Part shown: piece after piece, positions 50,169 to 58,740 of the stretch
Layout of the letters: the number at the start of each line of letters is the position of its first letter
How positions within the stretch are numbered: the stretch's first letter is position 1
Notes under the pieces: generated by a model
Told to the model about the DNA's origin: nothing
The model's database searches: none
Seen by the model: the letters and a program-made list of their open reading frames with translations, nothing else
Program-made: the position numbers and the translations under genes
Origin: Desulfotignum sp.
Lineage (GTDB): Bacteria > Desulfobacterota > Desulfobacteria > Desulfobacterales > Desulfobacteraceae
DNA length: 64,000 nucleotides
NCBI GenBank assembly: GCA_011390635.1
Contig: JAABSA010000003.1
Span: 1-64,000 of the forward strand
Direction of reading: 5' to 3'

Positions 50169-52448
50169 ATGGTTGTGCAATTGATTACTGGCAGGTTCAT
50201 GCGCTGTTTTTTCTCCAGAATTTCGTTGATTATGTATGCAGTTTCTACTGTGATCTGTCTTGTTGCCTGCCTGCCCGGCACAGGACAGGCAGTTGATCTG
50301 CCAAAAGATCCTGAAACTGTTTCCTGGCATCTTTCAGCCATGACAGTCTCCTATGATGATACGCGTGACCTGTTCATTGCCGAAGAAAATGTGGTGATCA
50401 CCGGAGGCAGAACCCGGCTGGAAGCTGATTATGTGGAATTCTCAAACACGACCAAGGATGCGGTGGCCCAGGGCAATGTCAGACTGATTTCCGGCGGAGA
50501 TGTCATTTCCTGCAATGCCATGGAAATCAACCTTGCCACCCAGACAGGGTTTATTCACAAAGGCACCATTTTTATACAGAAAAACCATTTTTATATCCAT
50601 GGTGAAAATATCCGCAAAACCGGCAAGATAACGTATACTGCCCAAAAAGGATCCATCACCTCCTGTGACGGTGATACCCCGGACTGGAAAATCACCGGCA
50701 ACAATATCAGGGTCACCATCGAAGGGTACGGGCTTGCCAGGGATGTCACCCTGTGGGCAAAAAACATGCCGGCCCTGTACGTCCCTTTTCTCACATTTCC
50801 CGTAAAAACCAAACGCCAGACCGGTTTTCTCATCCCCCGCATCGCTTCTTCCGACCGGTTGGGATTTGTATATGAGCAGCCGTTTTTCTGGTCCCTTTCT
50901 CCCAGTAATGATGCCACCTTGTATGCTGGATATCTGTCGGACAGGGGCCCCAAAATTGCCGGTGAATACCGGTATCTGTCAGATGCCCGGTCCAAAGGCC
51001 TCTTTCGCCTGGATTATCTGTCGGACGACAAAACCGATGACGGCACTGATGCCACCGAAGATTACCGGTTCGACACCACCCCTTTGCGCACCAATACAGA
51101 CCGTTACTGGCTGCGCATGAAAACCGACCGGGTACTGCCCAATGGATTTTTTGCCAAACTGGATGTGGATATAGTATCTGATGCGGATTATCTGCTGGAG
51201 TTCAAAGACGGGTTTACCGGATATGATGACACCAACAAGATGTTTCAGGATCAGTTTGGAAGAGGTCTGGATGAATATGATGATACCATCAGAAAAAACA
51301 GTTTGGTCATTGACCGTTCCTGGTCCCAGCATGCCCTGGTGGCCAATGCCCTCTGGTATGATGATGTCATTGCCAGACGTGCCGACACCGAAGACACCAC
51401 CCTCCAGACACTGCCGGGCCTGGAATTTTATGCACTGCGCCAGCAGATCGGATCCACTGGTTTTTATTATGCCATGGATACACAATTTCAGTCTTTTTTC
51501 CGCCAGGATACCCGGGATATGGCCACAATCGACCGAACAAGTGCAAAAACCCGGGGCCAGCGCCTGGATGTGAACCCCAGCGTGTTTTATCCCATGAAAC
51601 TGGGAAAGTCCGTGGCTTTCCAGCCGTTTATCGGAGTTCGGGGAACCGTCTACCATGCGGACAGTTTTATTGATGCCACCGGAGATGATGACAGTCTCAG
51701 ATTCCGGGGATTGTATGATCTGGGCGCAGATATTTCCACCCGTTTGAACCGGGTTTTTATGCTGAATACCGCATTTGCCGAAAAAATACAGCACCAGGTG
51801 ACACCGGCACTGGGCTACCGGTTTCTCCCCCGGGTGGATCAGCAGGATCTGCCGTTTTTTGACGCTCTGGATGACATACAGGAACAAAACAAAATCACCT
51901 GGTCTTTGACCAACCGGTTTTTCGCAAAAAAAACCATTGCCGGCCCGGACCAGACTGTCCAAAACAATTACAATGAACTGGCGTGGATTACATTCTTCCA
52001 GGACTATGATATTACAAATGATCGGGATGACGCTGACGGCAGATCCTGGTCCGACATACAGATGGAAACCCGAATATTTCCATTTTCTTTTCTGTCCATG
52101 AGAACCGACCTGGCCTGGTCTCCCTATGATTACGATTTCACAACCTTTAATGTTGATGCCACTGTGACAGACAAACGCGGGGATGCCGTCACCACAGCGT
52201 ACAGGTATACCATGGACACCAATGAAACCTGGTATACGCGGTTCAAAGCCCGGATCACCCCGGCCCTGTCCGCCTATTATTCCTTTGAACTGGATCTTGC
52301 CCGTGAAAACACCATTGAAACCCGCACCGGCATCATCCTGGAAGAGGCCTGCTGGACCATGGGCCTGGAATTCAAGGAATCAGATTCAGACATGGGTATC
52401 GCTTTTATGATTACCCTGAAAGGGATAGGAGAGTTCAGCTCACAATGA
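50169..52448 (+). CDS. lptD: LPS-assembly outer-membrane protein LptD
   Basis: LptD inserts lipopolysaccharide into the outer leaflet. The 759-residue protein has a signal peptide (cleavage near GTGQA) and an N-terminal OstA/LptA-like jellyroll (about 50-190, e.g. VVITGGRTRLEADYVEF and IHGENIRKTGKITYTA). A large beta-barrel follows (LYVPFLTFPVKTKRQTGFL onward, many alternating aromatic strands). The ATG at 50169 or that at 50199 may be used; both precede the signal peptide. It overlaps the NusG-like gene by 4 bp. Confidence 0.94.
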   Translation: MVVQLITGRFMRCFFSRISLIMYAVSTVICLVACLPGTGQAVDLPKDPETVSWHLSAMTVSYDDTRDLFIAEENVVITGGRTRLEADYVEFSNTTKDAVAQGNVRLISGGDVISCNAMEINLATQTGFIHKGTIFIQKNHFYIHGENIRKTGKITYTAQKGSITSCDGDTPDWKITGNNIRVTIEGYGLARDVTLWAKNMPALYVPFLTFPVKTKRQTGFLIPRIASSDRLGFVYEQPFFWSLSPSNDATLYAGYLSDRGPKIAGEYRYLSDARSKGLFRLDYLSDDKTDDGTDATEDYRFDTTPLRTNTDRYWLRMKTDRVLPNGFFAKLDVDIVSDADYLLEFKDGFTGYDDTNKMFQDQFGRGLDEYDDTIRKNSLVIDRSWSQHALVANALWYDDVIARRADTEDTTLQTLPGLEFYALRQQIGSTGFYYAMDTQFQSFFRQDTRDMATIDRTSAKTRGQRLDVNPSVFYPMKLGKSVAFQPFIGVRGTVYHADSFIDATGDDDSLRFRGLYDLGADISTRLNRVFMLNTAFAEKIQHQVTPALGYRFLPRVDQQDLPFFDALDDIQEQNKITWSLTNRFFAKKTIAGPDQTVQNNYNELAWITFFQDYDITNDRDDADGRSWSDIQMETRIFPFSFLSMRTDLAWSPYDYDFTTFNVDATVTDKRGDAVTTAYRYTMDTNETWYTRFKARITPALSAYYSFELDLARENTIETRTGIILEEACWTMGLEFKESDSDMGIAFMITLKGIGEFSSQ

Positions 52449-52969
52449 CACAGCCGTTTCACTGGTTTGCCCTTCTGACCCGGAGCAATTTTGAACAGAT
52501 CGTCTTTGACCAGGTTACCAAAAAAAACATCACTGCATTCCTGCCCAAGACAAAAAAAACCAGCCGCCGCAGGGACCGCAAACGTATTATTGACGTGCCG
52601 CTGTTTCCCGGATACCTGTTTGTCAGATCCTGCTTTGCATCCGCCCATCAGCTCAGCATTCTGAAAACACTTGGTGCGGTGCGGATGCTGGGCAATACCG
52701 ATGGTCCGACACCCATACCCGACACCCAGATCCAGTCCCTGAAAATCATGACATCAGCCGGGACAGATTTGATTACAGGATCTTGCATCCAGCTGAAAAA
52801 AGGAGATCCGGTCATGGTGCTGGAAGGCCCCATGGCAGGTGTCAGAGGCGAGTTTTTCCAGCACAAGGGCAAAGGAAGGGTCATCATTAAAATCACACTG
52901 CTGGGCCAGTATGCCGGTGTTGAAATGGATGGGGACAATGTGGAAAAAATACCGGCATTATTATCATAA
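52445..52969 (+). CDS. NusG paralogue / RfaH-UpxY-type antiterminator
   Basis: The 174-residue protein has the NGN domain (HWFALLTRSNFEQIVFDQV, IIDVPLFPGYLFVR) and a KOW domain (LKKGDPVMVLEGPMAGVRGEF). NGN plus KOW at this length, with a specialised sequence, fits specialised NusG paralogues that help RNA polymerase through long envelope or polysaccharide operons. Its ATG overlaps the lptD TGA, so it is translated with an LPS export gene. No ops-like element was identified. Confidence 0.87.
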   Translation: MTQPFHWFALLTRSNFEQIVFDQVTKKNITAFLPKTKKTSRRRDRKRIIDVPLFPGYLFVRSCFASAHQLSILKTLGAVRMLGNTDGPTPIPDTQIQSLKIMTSAGTDLITGSCIQLKKGDPVMVLEGPMAGVRGEFFQHKGKGRVIIKITLLGQYAGVEMDGDNVEKIPALLS

Positions 52970-53047
52970 CCCCTTGACTTTTTATTCATTTTTCAATAAA
53001 CCCTTTCCCTATGACACGCTGTCTTCCATAAAAACCACAGAGGATGT

Positions 53048-53338
53048 ATGAACAAACTTGAATTGATTTCCACATTAAAAGACCGTACCCGCCTGACCAA
53101 GGCGGAAGCTGCAGAAGTGATAAAAATATTTTTTGACTCTCTTTCCCGGGCCTTCATAAACGGAGAAAGGGTTGAAATCAGGGGATTTTGCAGTTTTCAC
53201 ATCAAGGAATACAAAAGTTACGTAGGCAGAAACCCCAAAACCGGGGATAAAGTCCGGATTCCCCCCAAGCGCCTGCCTTTTTTCAAATGTGGAAAAGAAC
53301 TGAAAGAACGGGTAGACTATAAGCCCCATGCCCCATGA
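53048..53338 (+). CDS. IHF/HU-family DNA-bending protein
   Basis: The 96-residue protein starts MNKLELISTLKDRTRLTKAEA and carries the arm motif RGFCSFHIKEYKSYVGRNPKTG. The body follows IHF more than HU in the charged N-terminal helix. It is a second bacterial-type DNA-bending protein in the window besides the HU at 9725. A weak promoter (TTGACT at 52974, 17 bp, TAAACC) lies upstream. It overlaps holB by 11 bp. Confidence 0.9.
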   Translation: MNKLELISTLKDRTRLTKAEAAEVIKIFFDSLSRAFINGERVEIRGFCSFHIKEYKSYVGRNPKTGDKVRIPPKRLPFFKCGKELKERVDYKPHAP

Positions 53339-54410
53339 TCACAGCATGCCCCGCACAGAAAACGTGGTTTTGACGGCAATATCTGAACTGCGCCAGATCA
53401 TCGACAGCAAAAAAATCCCCAATGCCCTGCTGTTCACCGGCAATCCGGGTGCCGGCAGAAAGCAGGCCGCCTTCATGTTTGCCAAAGCCATAAATTGTGC
53501 ATCAGACAGCCCTCAGCCATGCAATTTGTGCCGGTCCTGTAAGAAAATTGACAACAGGATGCATCCGGACATGATCCGTGTGGATCTGCCCGAGAAAAAA
53601 AAGGTCATCACCATTTCCCAGATCCGGGAAATGGAGGCATTGACAGCTGTGAAACCCCATGAAGCCAGATACCGTATGGTGTTGATATCCCATGCCGATC
53701 ATATGAATATCCAGGCCCAGAATGCGCTCCTCAAAGGGCTGGAAGAGCCTGCACAAGGCACGTTTTTCATTCTTACAGCCAGGGACACGGCAGCACTGCT
53801 GCCCACCATCAGATCCAGGGTCCGGGTATTGCAGTTCAAACCCCTTACCGGTGCCCCCTTAGCAGATCACCTGTGCACAGCATGCAGGGCAGACCCCGGG
53901 GCTGCCCGGATTGCCGCAGCCACAGCCGGATCCGATCTCAACCTGGCCCTGACACTGTTGAATATACAAAACAAGCCATACCCCCCGGATGATGACACCC
54001 TGCCCGATACCAGCAAAATTGAAATGGACTGGCAGGCAGGCCGTGCCTGGATAATTCAGCAGCTTTTTGCGTTGATATCCAGCCCGTCTGCTGCAAAAGT
54101 ACAAACCGCATTGGCTCTTTCCTGGCAGATTAGCCTGGATACAGAACGGGTAATGCCGGCCCTGGCCATCATGCGCACCTTTTTCAGGGATATGTGTGTT
54201 TTCAGACATGCCCCGAAAAAAATAGTAAACCTTGATTTTTTTGACATTTTCCAAGATATTGGTCAACAGATTGACGACAGACAATGTCTCATGTGGATGA
54301 CCGTGCTTCATGAAACCGAACATCGGCTGGCCTCCAACAGTTCAGTGCGCATGACCATGGACCGGTTTTTTTTGCATATGATACAGAATATGAGGAATAC
54401 GACCCCATGA
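53328..54410 (+). CDS. holB: DNA polymerase III delta-prime subunit
   Basis: The 360-residue clamp-loader subunit has the P-loop-like FTGNPGAGRKQAAFMFAKA, a zinc module (CNLCRSCKKIDNRMHPD), LISHADHMNIQAQNALLKGLEEP and the sensor LLPTIRSRVRVLQF with the SRC-like arginine. An internal Met at 53346 is an alternative start. It pairs functionally with dnaX at 33060. It overlaps the next gene by 4 bp. Confidence 0.92.
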   Translation: MPHDHSMPRTENVVLTAISELRQIIDSKKIPNALLFTGNPGAGRKQAAFMFAKAINCASDSPQPCNLCRSCKKIDNRMHPDMIRVDLPEKKKVITISQIREMEALTAVKPHEARYRMVLISHADHMNIQAQNALLKGLEEPAQGTFFILTARDTAALLPTIRSRVRVLQFKPLTGAPLADHLCTACRADPGAARIAAATAGSDLNLALTLLNIQNKPYPPDDDTLPDTSKIEMDWQAGRAWIIQQLFALISSPSAAKVQTALALSWQISLDTERVMPALAIMRTFFRDMCVFRHAPKKIVNLDFFDIFQDIGQQIDDRQCLMWMTVLHETEHRLASNSSVRMTMDRFFLHMIQNMRNTTP

Positions 54411-55195
54411 TAACCGTGGCAGGCGTTACATTCAAAACAGCCGGTAAAATTTATGATTTTGACAGCAGTATGCTGGACCTTGCCGTCGGGGACCGGGTCA
54501 TCGTTGAAACCGAACAGGGCCAGGGATTCGGCATCGTTGTCAGGCCGCCGGAACAAAAAAATGAAACCGGCAAAAATTATAAACAGATTATCCGCATTGC
54601 CACCACAGAAGACTTTCTCAAGCGCCAGGAACTCATGGCACTTGAGAAAAAAGCCCATGCATTCTGCAATATGTGCATCAATGATCTGGGCCTGCTTATG
54701 AATCTTTTCTGCGTGGAAAGTACCTTTGACCGGAACAAACTGACTTTTTTCTATACAGCAGACGGCAGAATCGATTTCAGGCAGTTGATAAAACTGCTGG
54801 TAAAAGAATACAACCTGCGTATTGAAATGCGCCAGGTGGGAATCCGAAACCTGTCCAAACACTGCGGCGGCATCGGCAAATGCGGCAGGGAATTCTGCTG
54901 TTCTTCCTTTTTGCACACATTTGAGCCCATTTCCATCAAAATGGCCAAAGAACAGGGACTTTCTTTAAACCCCACCAAGATCTCAGGGGTGTGCGGCCGG
55001 CTCATGTGCTGCCTCACCTTTGAAAATCAAACATACCAGCATCTGAAAAAAAAGATGCCAAGGCTGGGAAAAACCATTGTCCTGGAACAGGGAACCGGAA
55101 AAGTGGTACGTCAGAATATCCTCAAACAGAGCATCACCGTGCGCATGGAGGACCGGTCGGAAATAGAAAAACACATCTCTGAATTGCAGCCATGA
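54407..55195 (+). CDS. PSP1-domain (RicT/YaaT-like) protein
   Basis: The 262-residue protein has the PSP1 core: VAGVTFKTAGKIYDFD, KLTFFYTADGRIDFRQLIK and the conserved cysteines in KHCGGIGKCGREFCCSSFL and SGVCGRLMCCLTFEN. The Cys set binds an iron-sulfur cluster in the Bacillus Ric complex, which affects RNA processing; whether that holds here is unknown. holB-ricT-metG order is a common bacterial arrangement. Confidence 0.9.
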   Translation: MITVAGVTFKTAGKIYDFDSSMLDLAVGDRVIVETEQGQGFGIVVRPPEQKNETGKNYKQIIRIATTEDFLKRQELMALEKKAHAFCNMCINDLGLLMNLFCVESTFDRNKLTFFYTADGRIDFRQLIKLLVKEYNLRIEMRQVGIRNLSKHCGGIGKCGREFCCSSFLHTFEPISIKMAKEQGLSLNPTKISGVCGRLMCCLTFENQTYQHLKKKMPRLGKTIVLEQGTGKVVRQNILKQSITVRMEDRSEIEKHISELQP

Positions 55196-55308
55196 TGACT
55201 GACAAGCCCAACTTTCGGATTTCAGGAATGATGAACGGGGTCAGCCAGCTCCGAAAATTGAATGACAACATAATGACCAATAATGTGATGGATAACACCC
55301 CCATCTGA
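55192..55308 (+). CDS. Possible 38-residue small protein
   Basis: An ATG overlapping the PSP1-gene stop as ATGA opens 38 codons (MMTDKPNFRISGMMNGVSQL, ending DNTPI) that end at 55308, 15 bp before metG. It is polar and Asn/Met-rich with no motif. The stop-start overlap suggests coupling; codon support is weak, and it may simply be spacer. Confidence 0.25.
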   Translation: MMTDKPNFRISGMMNGVSQLRKLNDNIMTNNVMDNTPI

Positions 55309-55322
55309 AAACAGGATATGAC

Positions 55323-57260
55323 ATGCAAACCCGCACACAATTTTTTACAACCCCCATATATTATGTGAATGCCAAACCCCATCTGGGACACGCCTACACC
55401 ACCATTGCCGCAGATGTGGCCACCCGGTTCAAGCAGATGGATGCCCATGACACCCATTTTCTCACCGGTACGGACGAACACGGGGATAAAATTGTTCAGG
55501 CAGCACAAAAAGAAAACCTGCGCCCAAACGTGTATGTGGATAAAATCAGCAGGCTGTTTCAGGACCTGTGGCCCAGACTTTGTATCCGGAACGACCAGTT
55601 CATCCGCACCACTGACCCGGCACACATCCAGGTGGTAACAAACCTGCTCACAAGGATCCATGACAAGGGAGATATCTATTTTTCCAGCTACGAAGGCCAG
55701 TACTGCTTCGGGTGTGAACGGTTTTACCAGGACCGGGAACTTGTGGACGGCAAATGCCCGGACCATGGGGTGGCACCCTCTCTCATCAAAGAATCCAATT
55801 ATTTTTTTAAAATGGGCCAGTACCAGGACTGGCTCATTGACCACATCAAAACCCATCCGGGTTTTATCCATCCGGGACAGTATGAAACCGAACTTCTGTC
55901 TTTTTTAAAGGAACCCCTGGAAGATCTGTGCATCTCGCGGCCCAAATCCCGGCTCACCTGGGGTATCACCCTTCCCTTTGATGACAACTTTGTGACCTAT
56001 GTCTGGTTTGACGCTCTGGTCAATTATATTTCCGCTTTAGGGTATCCGGACGGCCCGTTATTTCAAAAATTCTGGCCCGGTGCCCGGCATTTTGTGGCCA
56101 AGGATATCATCAAGCCCCACGGCATTTACTGGCCCATCATGCTCAAGGCAGCAGACATAGATATTTTTGACGGATTGAATGTCCATGGTTTCTGGAATGT
56201 TTCAGGCAGCAAAATGTCCAAGAGCGTCGGCAATGTCACCGATCCTGTGGCGGTAACCGACACATACGGAGTGGATGCGTTCCGGTACTTTCTGATGCGG
56301 GAAATGGTGTTTGGTCTGGATGCCAATTTCACCGAAGATGTGCTGGTGTCCCGGATCAACGCAGACCTTGCCAATGATTTGGGAAATCTGTTTTCCCGGG
56401 TGCTGTCCATGCATGGTAAATATTTCAAGGGCATTGTGCCCCAAATGGATTTCGACCGTCACCCTGATCTCAGCCTGGAATCCGATGCACAAAAAGCCAT
56501 CCATACATTTCACAAGGCCATGGCAGGATATGAATTTCACAAAGCCCTGGCTGGTGTATGGCAGTTCATTTCACGCATGAACAAGTATGTTGATGAAAAT
56601 GAACCCTGGAACCTGGCAAAAGAAGCATCGACCCGACCCATGCTGGCTGCTGTTATCTGCAATCTGCTGGAGGGGCTGCGCACCGTGGCCTGTCTGATCC
56701 ATCCGGTCATGCCCGGCACCAGCAGAAAAATGCTGGCCGCTCTGGGCATGGCAATACCGGACAAAGGGTTTTACCTGCTGGCGCAGATTCATTCCTGGGG
56801 ACAAATTCAGCCCGGCACCCGCGTTGATAAACCCGGCATCCTGTTCCCGCGAATCGATGTGCCCCCAAAGGCTGTTTCTCAAGATAAAACAGCCCCTGAA
56901 AAGAAAGCATCCGCAGAATATACACCCGAACTGAAACCACACATCACCATTGGTGATTTTGACAGGATTGATCTGCGCACAGGTACCATTCTTTCGGCCC
57001 AAAAAATTGCCGGTTCAGACAAGCTTTTGACGCTGCAGGTGGATCTGGGTGCCGACACCCGCCAGGTGGTGGCAGGTATCGGCAAATATTACACCCCCAA
57101 AGACCTTGTGGGAAAACAGGTAGTGGTGGTGGCCAATCTGGCTGAAGCGACCCTCATGGGGGTAACCTCCCAGGGGATGGTGTTGGCTGCAGGCACAAAA
57201 AAAGAACTGGTACTGGCCGGATTTGATGCGCCGGTTTTACCGGGCACTGCTGTAAAATAA
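55323..57260 (+). CDS. metG: Methionyl-tRNA synthetase with C-terminal tRNA-binding domain
   Basis: The 645-residue enzyme has the class I HIGH variant KPHLGHAYTT near residue 20, zinc cysteines (CFGCERFY, DGKCPDHG), WFDALVNYISALGY and KMSKSVGN near residue 297. The C-terminal EMAP/Trbp111 domain starts about residue 545 (DFDRIDLRTGTILSAQ, ending LAGFDAPVLPG). Dimeric MetG architecture. AGGA lies 6 nt ahead of the ATG. Confidence 0.96.
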   Translation: MQTRTQFFTTPIYYVNAKPHLGHAYTTIAADVATRFKQMDAHDTHFLTGTDEHGDKIVQAAQKENLRPNVYVDKISRLFQDLWPRLCIRNDQFIRTTDPAHIQVVTNLLTRIHDKGDIYFSSYEGQYCFGCERFYQDRELVDGKCPDHGVAPSLIKESNYFFKMGQYQDWLIDHIKTHPGFIHPGQYETELLSFLKEPLEDLCISRPKSRLTWGITLPFDDNFVTYVWFDALVNYISALGYPDGPLFQKFWPGARHFVAKDIIKPHGIYWPIMLKAADIDIFDGLNVHGFWNVSGSKMSKSVGNVTDPVAVTDTYGVDAFRYFLMREMVFGLDANFTEDVLVSRINADLANDLGNLFSRVLSMHGKYFKGIVPQMDFDRHPDLSLESDAQKAIHTFHKAMAGYEFHKALAGVWQFISRMNKYVDENEPWNLAKEASTRPMLAAVICNLLEGLRTVACLIHPVMPGTSRKMLAALGMAIPDKGFYLLAQIHSWGQIQPGTRVDKPGILFPRIDVPPKAVSQDKTAPEKKASAEYTPELKPHITIGDFDRIDLRTGTILSAQKIAGSDKLLTLQVDLGADTRQVVAGIGKYYTPKDLVGKQVVVVANLAEATLMGVTSQGMVLAAGTKKELVLAGFDAPVLPGTAVK

Positions 57261-57325
57261 ACGTATGCACAAAACCAGATAACCCGGGGCTTTTTGCCCG
57301 CAACAGATCAGAAAAAGGCAGCACC

Positions 57326-58699
57326 GTGTATATCTATAAAAAAGAAAATTCCTGGCGGGAGCACCAGGCGGAATTTATTCTCCGGGAGCGCAAAAAAAGG
57401 TTTTTCCAAAGTGCTGCCAGAAAGATATCGGTTTTTTGTCTGGTATTGTTTGCTGCCATGGGGGCATGGCAGTATTTCAGTGTAAACCGGCATATCCAGT
57501 CTTTGTATCAAAGTCCGCCGGCCACCGTATCCCACAAGGTCAGCCGCCCTGTGATCGAACCCGTAACATTGTCCCGGGCCCAGATCCGGGAAATGATACA
57601 GACAAAAGCGCTTTTGAATGCCCCGGAAAACATTTTTTTTGTGGACACCCCGCAGGAAAGTTTTCACATTACCACAACACTGGATCCGGATTTGATGGCC
57701 CATCTCACATCAACCCTGGATCACCTTACAACCCTGACCCGGGGAAAACCCAGGCAGATCGCCATGGTGGTCATGGACGCAAATCTGGGACATATCCTTG
57801 CCATGGCCGGGTTTGATCTCGAAAACCCGGATACCAATCCCTGTACTGCAGCCATTTACCCGGCTGCCAGTATTTTTAAAATTGTAACCGCTGCCGCTGC
57901 AGTGGATGCCCTGGGATATACCCCACAGACCCCTTTGTTTTTTAACGGCAACAAGTACACCCTCTACAAACGCCAGCTCAAAGAGGTGAAAAACAAGTAT
58001 ACCATTCAGGTTTCCCTTGCCAGTGCATTTGCCGACTCCATCAACCCGGTTTTCGGGAAACTGGGCCAGACCTACCTGGGGAAAGAAACACTATCCACCT
58101 ATGCCGATGCCTTCGGCTTCAACCAGGCATTTGACGCGGATCTGGTTTTTGAGCCGGGACGATTCTCCATTAATGAAGACAGTTTTCACCTGGCGGAACT
58201 GGGATGCGGTTTCAACCGGGACACCCTTATCTCACCGGTGTTCGGTGCCATGATGCTCACCCCCTTGTTCAACCAGGGCAGGATCCTTTTGCCGGCCGTG
58301 GTAAGCCATGTGACCAATGCCAAAGGAGAAACCGTGTATACACACACAAAACAATACCTTGCATCCGCCATCGGTCCTGAATCAGCATCCGCCATTGTCC
58401 GTCTCATGGAAAAAACAGTTTCCCAGGGGACGGCAAAAAAATCCTTTGGCATGATTTCCCGGGACAAAACCCTGTCCAATCTGGTCATCGGCGGTAAAAC
58501 CGGATCTCTTTCCAACCGGGAACATACCATAAAATATGACTGGTTCACCGGATTCGGCAAAGAAAAAACCGGTGACCGTGCCATTGTGGTATCCATTGTG
58601 GTGGGACATGGCAAATATATCGGCACCCGGGCAACCTCCCATGCCAGATCCATTTTACAACACTATTTTGCGGCACCCCCTGCGTCTCCATCCGGCTGA
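57326..58699 (+). CDS. Monofunctional penicillin-binding transpeptidase
   Basis: The 457-residue protein has a basic cytoplasmic tail and one membrane anchor (about 34-52). After a short linker comes a transpeptidase domain with SIFK (Ser182, Lys185), SIN (in FADSINPVFGK) and KTG (Lys391). It lacks a glycosyltransferase domain, a PASTA domain and the larger dimerisation domain of division PBPs, making it a small class B-like enzyme. The start is GTG at 57326. It lies between metG and the GlmS-like giant on the same strand; its role in elongation, division or beta-lactam response is not decided by sequence. Confidence 0.85.
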   Translation: MYIYKKENSWREHQAEFILRERKKRFFQSAARKISVFCLVLFAAMGAWQYFSVNRHIQSLYQSPPATVSHKVSRPVIEPVTLSRAQIREMIQTKALLNAPENIFFVDTPQESFHITTTLDPDLMAHLTSTLDHLTTLTRGKPRQIAMVVMDANLGHILAMAGFDLENPDTNPCTAAIYPAASIFKIVTAAAAVDALGYTPQTPLFFNGNKYTLYKRQLKEVKNKYTIQVSLASAFADSINPVFGKLGQTYLGKETLSTYADAFGFNQAFDADLVFEPGRFSINEDSFHLAELGCGFNRDTLISPVFGAMMLTPLFNQGRILLPAVVSHVTNAKGETVYTHTKQYLASAIGPESASAIVRLMEKTVSQGTAKKSFGMISRDKTLSNLVIGGKTGSLSNREHTIKYDWFTGFGKEKTGDRAIVVSIVVGHGKYIGTRATSHARSILQHYFAAPPASPSG

Positions 58700-58740
58700 A
58701 ACCAGCAGCCCAAACCTTTAGCACCAACAGCGGAGGAAAT

